DNA of 64,000 nt from Pampus argenteus (GCA_036937835.1 CM072871.1:5499501-5563500), one strand, 5' to 3'. Shown: positions 1 through 12,398, numbered from the stretch's first letter. The notes: generated by a model from the letters alone, not told the origin. Program-made: numbers and translations.

Positions 1-1590
1 AGAGACTGCTGAATCCAAGTTTCCTCTAAAAAATAATTAAATCTAATAAATAGAAATGTTCACAGAGGATTTAAAGGCGGTTTCAGGATGTTAAGATTTT
101 CTCTGGCTGAGCAACAATCACTAAAATGTTTCCAGAAATAACTGCAGTGACAAACTGGCCCCACACCTGTCCACACATATGTGAGATTCTTATAATGACA
201 ATGATACCAAACTTTTAGCTTTTGTTTTATTAGCATTGTTAAACCTTATTTAGTGGGTTTCTTTACCATACAAGCTAAAAGAAAGTAATATTTATTATGT
301 TAGAGGTCTGAGATAGACATTAGAGAGGCTGTGAGAAAGCAACTCTGTGTGTGTGTGTGTGTGTGTGTGTCATGTTATTGAGGTCAGGTGTTGTAGCCCA
401 GCTGCCTAAAAATATCATCTTCTTATAAACACAGAGCCTGAGAGAGCAGTTACCATTCCTGATCTGTATTTCAGCCTTCATGCCCACTGTGGAGGGGGAT
501 CTCTGATAATACATAAACACACAACACACAACACACACACGTACACACACACACATCCACTGAACTGTTCAGCTGCTCAGTGACGGACGCTAAACTCCAA
601 AAAGTTAAAAGAAAGAGGTAGGTTAATTTTATTATTATTATTGTTATTATTATTATAGTGTGAAGCAGATTATTACTGAGCAAGCAATCAGTGTTTGTTT
701 GGGTCTCATTTTTAGCTCAGACACACTTGAAGACTCGTGTCTACCTGTAGCCCGCCCTCCTGTGACATCACAACACTGTTTAAATTGAAACCAGTCTGAC
801 AATGACATGCGTAGCTGAAAAAAATGAGTATGAAAGTGCAGCAGGTTACAACAAGTAGTAAAGAATGAAAGGAAGATTGTAGAAGCTCTAAATATCCTGT
901 ATAAAATGTGTATACAATAATGAGTATGAATTCATTAGTACTTTATACTGTGTTGATAATAAATAGAAGACTTTATAAATCAGTAAGTTATTTCGGCAAT
1001 ATATAGTTCAAATTAGACATTTAAGGGGGATTTATGAATATGAAAATCTAAATCAATGATGAATATGTAACAATAGATTCATTCATACTTTGTAAATTGT
1101 GGAACGTGTTGATAAATGTGGCAATACATTTCTTCAAAAGAAAAATATATTCATATAGATTTTCAAATAGCAAATAAATGAAGGTTTTTTCATCAGTTTG
1201 TGTTTTGCTTCATTGTTTCCACACTTATTTCATTTTATTCAACAACTCTATTATGTGATCTGTCACAGCATTGAAACAATAACTCTCACCGCTCCCTGAC
1301 TTGAACTTGTTTGAGGTGACTTTTAAAGAAGTGACATCTGTTTGCAACAGAGAGCTCATGTTACATCTCACAGCTGATCAGCAATAAAACAATAAAGTCC
1401 CAGAGAGCCACATAAAGGACACGGTGAAATGCACGTGTGACACCAACTGCTTAATCTAAATATTTCCTTTTAAAAACAGAATTCTTTCATTTATTGTAAA
1501 TTATGTTAATTTGCCATTTATGTACTGTTTTATTTTTGTGACTTATGTCTATAAATGTTGTGTAATTTGTGTGTTTTGTTTCCTGGTCAG
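1..1590. other. Upstream and first-intron region of dusp29, no coding seen
   Basis: AT-rich non-coding sequence lies before the first coding exon of the phosphatase gene. It holds a (GT)n tract at about 345-370 and scattered A/T-rich stretches. A possible non-coding first exon could end near 616, where an AG is followed by GTAGGT, but nothing else in the sequence supports it. I see no conserved reading frame here; the short open frames are chance or microsatellite driven. Confidence 0.6.
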
Positions 1591-1603
1591 CAGAGGTAAA
1601 ACC

Positions 1604-2772
1604 ATGTCATCCCGTGTGGTGAAGACCAGAAGTAAAAACCCGTACACGGCGGTTCAGGTGGACCCAGACAGCGATTACATCACACCAGGAACATTAGACC
1701 TGGAGCAGCTGTTCTGGACTGGCACTGGGGCTCAATATGCACACGTCAACCAAGTGTGGCCTGGCGTCTTCATCGGGGATGAGTGAGTAACATTATGAAA
1801 AACCCACTTTCTCAGTGCTTGTGTGTGTGTGTGTGTGTGTGTCTCTGATGTGCCTACTAACACATATTGTGAAATACGACAACCCAGTCAGCTTTTCACA
1901 AGGGGCTCATTAAAATTACCCCACCCGCTGAGTCTCCCTCCACCCACTAAATTCTAAATAAACACTGCTATGTTTTCTCCGGCAGCCATGTTCCTTCAGG
2001 GTTCATGCTCAACAGTTGCCATGGCAGCCGGCACACCCTGCAGAAAAAGGGTGTGAGGTGGGCGGGAGAGCCGCTCAAACCGGCTGTTTAGGCAGGATGA
2101 GAAGGCTGCTGTGGTGCTTGATCCTGCATGTCAGATAAAATTTATTAATATTATTTGTTAACTTGTGGAAAAGTGGTATAATATTGCAACTTTAAACCAG
2201 CCAGCTGTGTCAAAATCTATCATGTGAAACAGGAAGACAGCTCTGGAGAGGCCTGGCCTGAGGGATTTGGGTATTACACATGTCCTGAATGCAGCAGAGG
2301 GGAAGTGGAATAATGTGCTGACTGGTGCCGATTACTACACCGACATGGATATCCAGTACTACGGTGTGGAGGCTGATGACAAACCCACCTTCAACATCTC
2401 CCAGTACTTCTGTCCTGCAGCCCAGTTCATCCACGAGGCCCTCAGTCACTCGCAAAGTGAGTCCTGGAGGAGAGGAAGGACAAGTGTGAGAATCAAAACA
2501 TGCTTCATTGTTGTATGTCTCCACTGAACATATATTATTTTGCTCTAGATAAGGTGCTGGTTCATTGTGTGATGGGTCGGAGCAGGTCGGCAACTCTGGT
2601 CTTGGCATACCTGATGATGAAACACAACCTGACTGTGGTGGATGCTATTGAGCATGTGCGACAGCGCCGTTGCATTCTGCCCAATCACGGCTTCCTAAAA
2701 CAACTCAGAGCTCTAGACATCGCACTGCAAGAGGAGAAGCTGAGACAAAAAAGACAGATGCAAGACCAATAG
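1604..2772 (+). CDS. dusp29: Dual-specificity phosphatase 29 (DUPD1/DUSP29-like), 3 coding exons
   Basis: Coding exons are 1604-1782, 2233-2456 and 2549-2772 (627 nt, 208 aa). All introns are GT-AG and phases join cleanly. The product is an atypical dual-specificity protein phosphatase, a family that dephosphorylates phospho-Tyr and phospho-Ser/Thr and is mainly expressed in skeletal muscle. The active-site loop HCVMGRSRS (HCxxGxxRS) is visible with nucleophile Cys141, and the acidic loop VEADDKP at about 105-111 supplies the likely general acid. The N-terminal stretch with HVNQVWPG and FIGDE matches the DUSP29/DUSP13 group. The ATG at 1604 is chosen because it follows a splice acceptor (about 1590-1593) and gives a length near the 220 aa human protein. 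No muscle DUSP13 neighbour is in the window. DUSP13B is the closest alternative identity, but the N-terminus fits DUSP29 better. Confidence 0.9.
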
Positions 2773-2855
2773 TGTACATTAGATCGATAACCTGCCAGTG
2801 TTTTTACTGTTATTATTATTTTTTAATCTGAATTCATCTCAGGGACACAAGCGTT

Positions 2856-2861
2856 AATAAA
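2856..2861 (+). terminator. Polyadenylation signal of dusp29
   Basis: AATAAA lies 84 nt after the dusp29 stop codon, giving a very short 3' UTR. Position and strand fit the phosphatase transcript. Confidence 0.6.
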
Positions 2862-4606
2862 AATGTTCTTTCATAAATGAAACGTCTGACCTTTTTAAAG
2901 ACACTGGATGACATGATCTGCATTATGTAGTAGTGTATTTTTACATATGCAGATGAGGAAATGGACAGAAATGAGAGAAATGTTTTCAGCAGCAAAGTTG
3001 TGTCTGATTCAAAATTATATTGACCAAAAACCTCAGCTCTGCCCCAACCTGCACCATCTTACATATAAAAAAAAAAGACAGAACACAGAGATCAACTGTG
3101 TAAGTTTTATTTGTCAATGTGAGGCATCATGGTCTAGCACAGAGATGGGCAACTTCAGTGATCTTGGGACCAGGAAGAAAAAGTCACATAAGGCTTTTTG
3201 GTATATTTGAAAAAAAAACCCAACATGTTATTTAATAAAAGGACAACATGCATCATGGTAGAGTTGCAAGTTTCAAAATATCTTTTACTCAGAAAACTGC
3301 ATTGTGAAATTTTAAGGACGTTCCCATATTCAGGATAGACTACTCAAGTACAGATGCTTTAAAATGTTTAGGCCTATTATTATGAATGTAGAAATTGTGA
3401 CGCACCCTCCTGCACCCGCTTGTCTCTTTTATCTGCAGCTGTTGTCAGCAGTCGCACAAACAAAAATATTAAAACCTGAATAGTGGAAATTGTTTGAATA
3501 AAATTAATGTAGCATAAACCAACAAAGTCCATTAATATTGGATTCAGCACAACCAACAGTCTTGATGTTGGGTTATAAACAAAAAAAAAAACCATCAGCA
3601 ATAATCCTCACTGTTTTCGTATTACAGAACATTAAAATAGAATCATATTTCCAACAATATAAGCATTTTGGAGACGTTGTGTGTCCCTCTTTATCCCCAT
3701 TAGTTGCCCATCAGTAGTCTAGTTTCCCAGCACAGTCAAACACAGGTTCATAAAAACTCTACTCATCAAGTATTCAAACTTTGTAAAACTTACAGAAAAA
3801 CAAAAAAAAAGGCATTACTTGAAGCAGCTCATACAAACTGCTGGACTTCAGACATGGTAATATCATCAACTTTGTGAAGCTGACAGGTAATGTAATCACA
3901 GGACTTGGTGGGCAGAGGCCCTGACACATTTAAAAAGTGTGCGCTTAAAGGAAAAAAAAAACCCCATTCGATTTCATAACTGGCCTGTTATATTTAATCT
4001 AAACATATGACTCATAATCACAACAGATTAAAACAAAAGGTTTAAAATAAACCATTACTGCACACTGATCTCCCTTGACAGTGATATCTTAACTCTTTCC
4101 TTTGTTTGTGTATGTGTCCTCCCTTGAGGAGGACATGAGTGCTGGAAGCAGAGCGTGATGAGCGTTGGTGCAGCCAGTCGCTGACAGTGTCAGTAATCCA
4201 TAAAATTCAGAAATAATAAAAAAAAAATAAAATAAAAATAAAAATCATATCACTTGTCCATGAAAACAAGGTTCTCCATTAAGATTCTTTGAGTAAAGTA
4301 AAATTATCCTGTTTTCACAATTCATTTATATTTAAACTGACTGACACCCTGAACCTATTGGCTCTTGGCTGCATGGTCCGCTAGCGGCCCCAAGTGGACA
4401 ACAGAGGCAGGCACACATGTTAAGGAGGTACGATTTTTGGAACGATTTTTGAGAAATAAAGTGTGAATGATTGGACGGGTTGCTGTCAGGGCTTATGATA
4501 ACTGAGGGTAGTATTTGTTGAAGATAGTTGAAGTTATGGATCAGAGTTGTGTATTGGTGGTGAAGGTATGAAGATTTAGGTTGAAGAAAAAGTTGTCCAG
4601 AAGCCA
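2862..4606. other. Interval between dusp29 and adk, mostly adk 3' UTR
   Basis: No exon is visible on either strand. The minus-strand AATAAA at 3106-3111 (TTTATT on +) is the first good polyadenylation signal downstream of the adk stop and would give adk a 3' UTR of about 1.5 kb. An A-rich tract lies at 4217-4250. Human KAT6B sits between ADK and DUSP29, but none of it is present here. Confidence 0.5.
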
Positions 4607-7600
4607 TTAGCTGAAGTCGGGTTTCTCTGGGAAGGTGCAACCTGCGTGTCTGATGATGACGTTGGCAGCGTAATTAGCTGCCTTCACACACTGTTCCAGC
4701 GGTTTCTTCTGGACCAGCTCAGACAGAAAACCTGCATCACGGAGGGAACACTTTACAACAAAAGTCACGGGAAACAAAAAACGGGGAGACAAAGAGTAAC
4801 CTAGATAAGTGTCAAATGCTAAACACAGGAAGCACTCACCTCCTACAAAGGCATCGCCTGCACCGATTGTGTCCACAATGTCTTTGGGATCAATCTTCAG
4901 TACAGGGAAAGTATCAACTTTGTCACCTGGAAATGCAGAATAAGAACAATTATACCTCTACGAGAGGATGAGTATTCGGCGTGACATGAAAGGAAAGTAA
5001 AGAAACTGGAAAATCTTACTTAAGGCCATTACTGTTTCATCCTTTCCCTGAGTCAACACGACAATTCTCCCTCTGTCTCCGTTGTCTTTAGTCAAAGCCT
5101 GAGCTTTCTTGGCAATTTCCTTGATGTCCTTCGTCTACAACCAAAATACATGTCAACACAATCAGTTACCGATGCACAAAATGCATGAAAAAGCAGCACA
5201 AATCACATGCAAAAGCCAAGTTGTGCACCTGCTCACCTCAAAGTCTAGCGCTTCAGCGAACGCAGCTGCCTCCTGGGGAACAAAAAGATCAATGTTTTAC
5301 CCAAAGTAAAACGTCTGAGTGTCCGAAAGAGTTGACGATGAAAGTCTGTCTTACCGTCTCGTTGCCGAACAGGACATCAACGTAGGGCATGACCTGCATG
5401 AGGTTGTCCTTGAAGAACTGGCAGATGAAGGGTGCAGAGAGGTTCAGGCAGAACAGCTTGTTATTTTCTGACGCGTGTTTTGCCACTTTCAGGATGGACT
5501 CCAGAGAGACCGTCAAGAAGAAACCCTGGAAGCAAACAGTCGCACTGGGTAAACACTGACCTGTTTTTTTAGATTGTGATGGACTCTAATCAATGATGTT
5601 TTGGACAGAAAATGCACACATATGTGGAAATTGATGACTGATTATACATGGGTGCAAAGGTGTCATGACATCAGTTGACCTGAATATCACGAGTATGTAC
5701 TTCTACTCACAGCAATATAGTAGACTTCAGCTTTTTCTACCAGCTTCCAGTTTTCTTCCAGGTCTAGATGTTTATCTTTCTTATAACAGTTTGCAGCAGC
5801 GAGGTTAGCGACCAGAGACCTGAGAGAATTAAACAAAAAAAAAGAGAAGAGTTACAGACGAGATCATAACATGCAGTATAGTTTTTTATTTTAATTACCC
5901 ACCTGTTATCTCCAGTGATACAAGCAGCACACGTCCCTGTGGGCTCCTCATCTTGCTCGTAGTAGTGGGCGTCGATGTTGGCTTCCTTGGCCTTCTCCTT
6001 CAGGATCTGTCCGAACTTGTCTTTGCCAATGCAGCCCATGTACGTACCCACATTGTGGGGTTCTTGGATCATCCACTACAAACGGCAGACATCAACAGCT
6101 ACAGTAAAATTACACAAAGCATCAATGTGGTCGACAGAAGAGGATGTCGATAAGTTTGATGTAAACGGCTGACCTGCGCAATCTTTATGGAGTTCTGTGT
6201 GGCTCCTCCGGCATGGTACTCAACTGTGAACTTCTTCACAAGCTCATCAAATCTACACACAGACACATAAACTCATGTAATTCAGCTTTCCTAAAAGAAG
6301 ATTCAATGTCATGCAGTGAGGATACAAAACTGCAGCCTAAGTCCTGGAAGACTGAATCACTGTTGCAACACACTGAAGGCTATTAAAGAATCAAATCAAT
6401 CAATCACACCGTCACCGTAGACGGAGGACTGAAACTAGAGCTCTGCTAACGTGCTGCTCACACTGCAAAGTCTGTATAAACATACTGTATCTATTATGAG
6501 TTGGTGCTGAGCATAAATATTTGTTCTGCTCTTGGTTTGACTTGGTTTAAAGAGGGCAGCCTATTTTTCCCCCAGGTAAAATATAGACAACACATGCATG
6601 ACTGATCATTTATTACACTATTTGATTTATTTAAGCCTGTTATGTAACAATAACTGAAGCAGCGGTTTGATATATTAGGGCTACAGCATCTCTAATTTGC
6701 CATGTCATGCTAATCTAAATATAGCAACCTACACACAGATATGTTTTTTTTTTTTGTGCTTTATGTGAGTGCTGGAGACAGTGCGTTCAAGAGGTTCATT
6801 GGGAACCATAACAGGCCCACTGCTGTTAAAAGGTCCTGAGACTGAGCCAGAGGTTGCTGTGAGAGACATCTGGGAAAAGGAGTGAAAAATGGAGTCAAGG
6901 AAGGGGGAAAGGGTGACTTTTTTTTTAAAGACATTCGATTTTTCTTCTTCGTTGCTTACAGTCCGTTTAGTATTTTCATAAGGAATAAATCATTGTCACT
7001 GCCCTCAAACCGACAGGTTAACCATGTGTGAACTTATCAGGCAGCACTTCATTAACACAACTCTTGTTGCTTCAGGTTAGAAGATAAACAATAAAAAAGG
7101 ATGAATGTGATTGGCTACTGCAGCACCTTGCTGGTTGCAGTAAAGGTTGAGCCTGGTTCAATGTCTGGACTCCAACTTTTGGCTAAATGAAATATCAGTT
7201 GTACAAATAATCTGACTGTAAAAACAAACGTAGAAACAAAATAAAATTGATAATGCTAAAAGGAATAAATACATCAGCATGACCCTCTCCTATCTCCTGC
7301 TGTTAAATGTTTGCTTTCTGACTCTTGTCTCAGAGGGACGGGGAGGTGAAGTGTCCTGGTTTGCTATTGGCTGAGACTGACTCTGTGCGGTATCTGCTGC
7401 TCCGTCATTGGCTGGAGGAATGGAGGTCAATCACGGAGATTTCTGGTGTGCGCCTGTTTTGACTGGACCGCTTCAGAACAGAGAGGCACCATTCAGGCGT
7501 AACAACTTTCTACAAACCCTGTTACAAGATGTGCTGGACACATGTGTAAAACCTGTCATACAAGCTATATTATAAGCAAATGTTGCTGTAGGAGATACGA

Positions 7601-10600
7601 ACAGTGCTTTGTGTTTGTCCTCTGCCAGGATCTGGTCGTTGGGCTTCAGAGTGTACCTGCAAGTAATTAAAAAAGGAGAAAACACACAAAGGAGGGGTTA
7701 GTTTCTCTAAGTCACCCGAAAGCAAGCCCTGCTGATCCAGGATCTGGCTTATGTTTATCTGGATAAGTATTTGAGTAGCGTTGCCAAAAAAATGTTCACT
7801 TCTGAGAAAAATGTGACTAATCACAGAAACTCTGTTAATACCCGACACCATCTGATCACTCACAATCCAAATCAATATGTTGGTCAATATGCCAATTCCC
7901 TCAAAAGTCAAAAAGGTAGGCTGGGGATTAAGGTGCAGTTTTAGTCCTGCTTTATTCTGTCTGAGACTGAATTAGATTTGCGGTTGGCTGATTTAGCTCT
8001 AATCCAGTAGTTTACGCAAGGGGTTTGAGGGTGGACTCTGAGCTGGAAGCCAGGGGAGCCCTTTGCACCGGTCAGACCAGTCAGCTTCACTTCGCTGTAA
8101 TGTAATGATATTCTGTTTTATTTCCTGTGCTGTGCTCCCTCATATTAAATTATCTTCAGTGATCAACTTATACCATCTCTGTCGCTGGAGTGACCTCACT
8201 GGCACTAGATATCTGTTTCACTTGATCTGATGGTGACTTTGTTTTATGGAAATATTAAAGCAGCAACAAGATGTTCTCATGCTCCGTGTCTTTTACAAAT
8301 AAGAGCTCATACACCATTTAGGTGACAGAAATTTTATTTCAGTGCTTCAGTACTTACTTATCCAAGAAATCCTTGTCCACCACAGCGCTGATGTCCAGTA
8401 AGGGGTTTCCCATCCCAAAGAGTGAATTAGGGCTGAAACAGAAAGACTAAATGTAAAAAAAAATCTCATTTTCTTTACATCCAAGTTACCATTTTTCACA
8501 TCAACTCCACCGGCATGACAGTAATAACAGGAACATCTTGCCATGTTGTCTTTACTTTCTGAAACTGCTCTTAAATGTTCAACTAGATCTGAAATGAGTT
8601 ATAGTTTCAACTGGTGGGTTGATTCATTACAAGAGCAGACGGCTCTTGTTTCAGGGCAATGTGAGAAAGGCAGATATAGAGATAATGTGCAGGGTTTTTT
8701 AAGCTTACCAGTGCTTACCATTAATTTGCAAAACCCACAGTTTTTGTTTTCATGTGACCTTCAATCACATGACTCCTAAAACCCTTCAGCTCACACAGAA
8801 AGAAAAGCAGAAATAGTTCATGTCCGAGAGACAGTTATGAAACTTCGATCACTCGTCAACAATCATCACATATTTATATGAATGTGGTTGATGGTGAGGA
8901 CCCAGTCAGCCATGTGTGTAATCGTGTTATGTTTCACAGCGAAGCAACAGCAACCCGAATGTCTCCCTGTGTGTATGGGTGTGGACATTGTGTCTTTTCC
9001 TGAAGCAACAACTGAGCACAAGGCTTGAATATCATGGCAAATTGTAGTCTTGTGATGCCAAAAACAAGCATAACTTCAAAACGCCATAAGCAGCATTACC
9101 ACCACTGCTGCTGCTCAACACAATGAGACTATAAGAGCATTGCGGTAACACACAACATTTCTCCAGGAACTTAAGTAACACCATCGCAGTTCTGTGTAAA
9201 ACACAACATAAACACCAAAGAGTCTGTGGTAGCATGATGTGAGCCTTGGTGTCACCACAGTGTTTCTGAGAACAACCCAGATGGAGCAAGTCGTCGAACA
9301 CGGCCTCCGACAGATGACACACTCCACATGAACATGTGCTTAATCATACCTCCCACATGTTTCTCTCCACACATACATGCATACATTCATGCATTCATGC
9401 ATGAACGGAGATATAATTACACAACAGACAGTGACTTATGTCACACAAAGTCGTTTTTTTTTGTCTTTAAAAATCTTAAAAGTGCATCTAACCAGCAGAC
9501 ACCACACCCTCACTATCGTTTTCTACAGCACATACATCTGCCAAGATTAGAGGGCTTCTCCATCCAATTACACTATAACAGAAAGCATCCCTGCCTTTAG
9601 AGCAGTTCTCTGTATGTCAACGTGGCCTTACCTTGCAGCAGACATTGTGTCCCTCTGTGTGTGTGTGTGCGTACCAGCTAGAAGGCGACAGACCTGTTGA
9701 GCAACCCTAAAATCGGCTCAGAAAGAGCTAAGCATTCAAAAACTTCACAATTTTAGCTCAAGCGTGCATGCAGATCGATTTTCCCCTGCAACCACGCCTC
9801 CTCCTACTCTGGACTGACTGATTGGCGGCATCTGGACCAAGTCAGAGTGTCTGTCCGGTGATTGGCTCGTCATACAGACTGTAAGCCTCAAAGCACTCCT
9901 TCTGAAGCTCAGCTACACCGTGAGAAGCGTGTTGATTATACAGGCTGCAGAGATACTATGCCATAATAGCAGATTTCTTTGGAGCTACACAAGGAAACCC
10001 ACCGAAACTGTTTTAGATATACATACTTTTTTTTTAAATGCACCAAAACATTGTATATTCAAAACCACGTGACTACGTTGCACTACTTTGTTTTGGGAGC
10101 TGCAGCAAGACGGCAAACACACTCTCTGCAACGACTGCCAACAGCGGAGCAATCTTCGGCATTGAATAGCTAGTTATTGATAGGACGGACTGCTGCCCAG
10201 ACCAGTCCAAGCATTTATTTCTGCACCATTTTAAATATGCAGGAACAGCTGATGGTCACGTTGAACTCACAGCTACACACCTATCTAACGTAACAGCTGC
10301 GTAACGTTACCTGAAAGCTTGTGTTAGCCGCTAATTACATGCAGTCACTGCGCACCGCCTCCTCATCTCCTTCACTGGACTTTGAAATATCTCAGGACAC
10401 CATAAAAAAAAAAGTCCAACTTCGCTATTTCATGCATTTCATGTTTTTAACACTGTAAACTGTAAACTTTCAGCTTTAGGTCACCTTAGTTTGTCTTGAA
10501 GCTTTTCAGTTGGAACCTCAGGCGTTTCAGTTGAAACCTTAGTCTTTTTAGTTGAAACCTTAGTCTTTCTAGTTGAAACCTTAGTCTTTCTAGTTGAAAC

Positions 10601-10681
10601 CTTAGTCTTTTTAGTTGAAACCTCAGGCTTTTCCTCTTCTTGGAATGTGCGGTTTCTTGTTTTTTGTTGTTTTGAAGCCAT
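4607..10681 (-). CDS. adk: Adenosine kinase, 11 coding exons (long isoform)
   Basis: Adenosine kinase (PfkB family) phosphorylates adenosine to AMP with ATP and so controls adenosine levels and transmethylation. Exons in transcript order: 10681-10485, 8432-8358, 7656-7603, 6252-6174, 6075-5903, 5819-5711, 5525-5355, 5272-5237, 5134-5020, 4926-4840, 4731-4607. The total is 1221 nt, 406 aa. Visible motifs are GMGNPLLDIS near the start, the substrate-binding EYHAGGATQNS region, PTGTCAACITGDNR, LFGNET, and the C-terminal DTIGAGDAFVGG whose Asp361 (Asp300 in the short form) is the family's catalytic base. The start at 10681 has G at -3 and G at +4. The long form adds a lysine-rich N-terminus with a seven-residue repeat. 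The short form starts at 9645 and is 345 aa, the same length as human short ADK. One intron (7602-6253) has an unusual donor, GTTCGT. Confidence 0.93.
9632..9645 (-). CDS. adk: Alternative first coding exon of adk (short isoform start)
   Basis: On the minus strand an ATG at 9645 opens M-S-A-A plus two bases and ends at a consensus donor (AG, then GTAAGG). The phase is exactly that needed to join the shared exon at 8432, giving M-S-A-A-S followed by PNSLFGMGNP. Human short ADK begins with a similarly tiny first exon (M-T-S-V-R before ENILFGMGNP). The resulting protein is 345 aa. In the mammalian gene the long form is nuclear and the short form cytosolic; the same split is inferred here. Confidence 0.75.
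9821..9865 (-). promoter_or_regulatory. Two CCAAT boxes upstream of the adk short first exon
   Basis: ATTGG on the plus strand at 9821-9825 and again at 9861-9865 reads CCAAT on the minus strand. They lie 176-220 bp upstream of the short-isoform ATG, a normal distance for a promoter CCAAT box, and support a separate promoter there. Confidence 0.4.
10485..10681 (-). CDS. adk: Long-isoform first exon of adk with basic heptad repeat
   Basis: The exon encodes the first 65 residues and part of codon 66. After M-A-S-K-Q-Q-K it carries about six seven-residue units of the type KTKVST(K/R), the first and last diverged (KPEVST, TPEVPT). It ends at a GTGACC donor whose phase fits exon 8432-8358. Human long ADK has a much shorter N-terminus with one basic KPKKLKV cluster that acts as a nuclear signal. 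The repeated lysine clusters here could play the same role; that is inference. Confidence 0.8.
10508..10633. repeat. 21-bp coding tandem repeat in adk exon 1
   Basis: About six copies of a 21-bp unit (plus strand GTTGAAACCTTAGTCTTT with variants) run in register with the adk reading frame, so each copy adds seven residues. The central four copies are almost identical, which indicates recent copy-number change. Confidence 0.85.
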
Positions 10682-11789
10682 GACTGACGGAGCTGAGCAC
10701 GTTGCAACCACGCAAAAACGCTGCCTTGCTAGCAATACAAAAAAAAACAATAAACAGTTTGCCTCCCTGAGTTCGGCCTTGCAGGCTGTAGGACGTCCCG
10801 AGTGAGCTCCAGCCAATCAGAAAGCCTCACATGAAGGTTTGCCGTTAACGTGGCCGCCCACTTTTTCAACAACGTGGGTTAAAGATTTTAAAGCTGCAAT
10901 AACAAAAATATTTTTTATAGTACTATATTTAAATAGTTTATTTGCTCCTAGCGACAAACCAGACTTCTTCTATTTAAAATCTAAAACCCACAGCAACGCT
11001 TAACATTTAAAATATAACTTACATATTTTTATTATACGTTTCTTTCTTTCTCTTTTATATTATTTGGCATAAATTATTATTAGTTTCAATAAAACCAAGG
11101 ATCAAAATATGTCATTTACAAGGAAGTAAATCTTGAGGCATTTTAAAAAAAGATACGCTACAGAAAAACCTGAAAGACGAAACTCAGGGCAACAGAAACC
11201 CAACAACCTGAAATAACGGCTGCCCGAAAATATTGCCTGACAAAAAAAAGGCTGAAACTTTTCTGTGAAAGCAAATATGAAGTTGACATTAGTGTTTTTT
11301 AACATTTAAAGCACACAGAAAATATTTCGATACTCCACGGATAGTATTTGAGTCTCGTTCTTATCATTTATATCGATTTGTTCTCGTGACTTCGGTGTGT
11401 TTACGTGAGCACGTAACTGCTCAGACGTCTGCAGAGTCTGCCATATTGGCATCATCAAGTCATATTCTTGGCACAATCAAGTGGAGTTAGCAGGTAAAAG
11501 TTTTAATTTAACTTGTACACCACCTTCAGTCCAGTGCTGTTATGTCGCTGTGACGCCTCTTGTTCTGAAATGTATTTGATTTTTAACATTAAACTGAATA
11601 AAAAAAAAAAGTCCGAATCTGTCAACTGTCGGTTAACTTACCTGAGGCTGAAGTTAGTTTGACAGACTGACAGTGGATAAATATTGACATAAAGTGTAGC
11701 TTTTTTTTTTTTACATTAATATTATTTTGTTTTGATTTGTGCACAAGCAAATGATTATTTAGGCTTTTAAAAACTGCTGAATTAATCTT

Positions 11790-12333
11790 TATGCCGGTCT
11801 GTCTGTTTCTCTGCCTGTCTATCTATCTGTCTGTCTGTCTGTTTCTTTCTCTGTCTGTCTGTTTCTTTGCTTGTATATCTGTCTGTCTGTCTGTTTCTTT
11901 CTCTGCCTGTCTGTCTCTATCTCTATCTGTCTGTTTCTGTCTGTTTCTCTGCCTGTCTGCCTGTCTGCCTGTCTGTTTCTTTCTCTGCCTGTCTATCTCT
12001 ATCTGTCTGTTTCTTTGCTTGTATATCTGTCTGTCTGTCTGTCTGTCTGTCTCTATCTGCCTGTCTGTTTCTTTCTCTGCCTGCCTGTCTCTGTCTCTAT
12101 CTGTCTGTTTCTTTGCTTGTATATCTGTCTGTCTGTCTGTCTTTATCTCTATCTGTCTGTTTCTGTCTGTTTCTCTGCCTGTCTGTCTGTCTGTTTCTTT
12201 CTCTGCCTGTCTATCTCTATCTGTCTGTTTCTTTGCTTGTATATCTGTCTGTCTGTTTCTCTGCCTGTCTGTCTATCTATCTGTCTGTTTCTTTGCTTGT
12301 ATATCTGTCTATCTGTCTGTTTTTTTTTTCTCT
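11790..12333. repeat. (TCTG)n/(TTTC)n tetranucleotide tract
   Basis: More than 500 bp of imperfect CTGT, CTAT and TTTC repeats, with higher-order copies of a longer block (TTTCTTTGCTTGTATATC recurs four times). All three plus frames stay open through it only because the repeat lacks stops. It lies in the 5' UTR intron of ap3m1 and ends about 60 bp before the first coding exon. Confidence 0.9.
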
Positions 12334-12353
12334 CTCTCATTTGATGTACTACT

Positions 12354-12377
12354 AACAACAACAACAACAACAACAAC
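12354..12377. repeat. (CAA)n tract before ap3m1 exon 1
   Basis: Eight uninterrupted CAA units lie just upstream of the acceptor of the first ap3m1 coding exon. Confidence 0.8.
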
Positions 12378-12398
12378 CTCCTCATTGTTGCAGCTGAG

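Larger units (their letters stand above)
10682..12398. other. Divergent intergenic region between adk and ap3m1
   Basis: This is a head-to-head promoter region. A CCAAT sequence at about 10813 lies near the adk long start. A likely non-coding first exon of ap3m1 ends at 11493, where CAG is followed by GTAAAAG. From about 11790 the ap3m1 intron is filled by a TCTG/TTTC repeat. Nothing else coding is seen. Confidence 0.5.

Noticed and set aside
10481..10816. Extension of the adk long first exon upstream of 10681
   Set aside because: The extra codons begin at a TTG, not an ATG, and do not resemble any ADK; ATG 10681 has a strong context.
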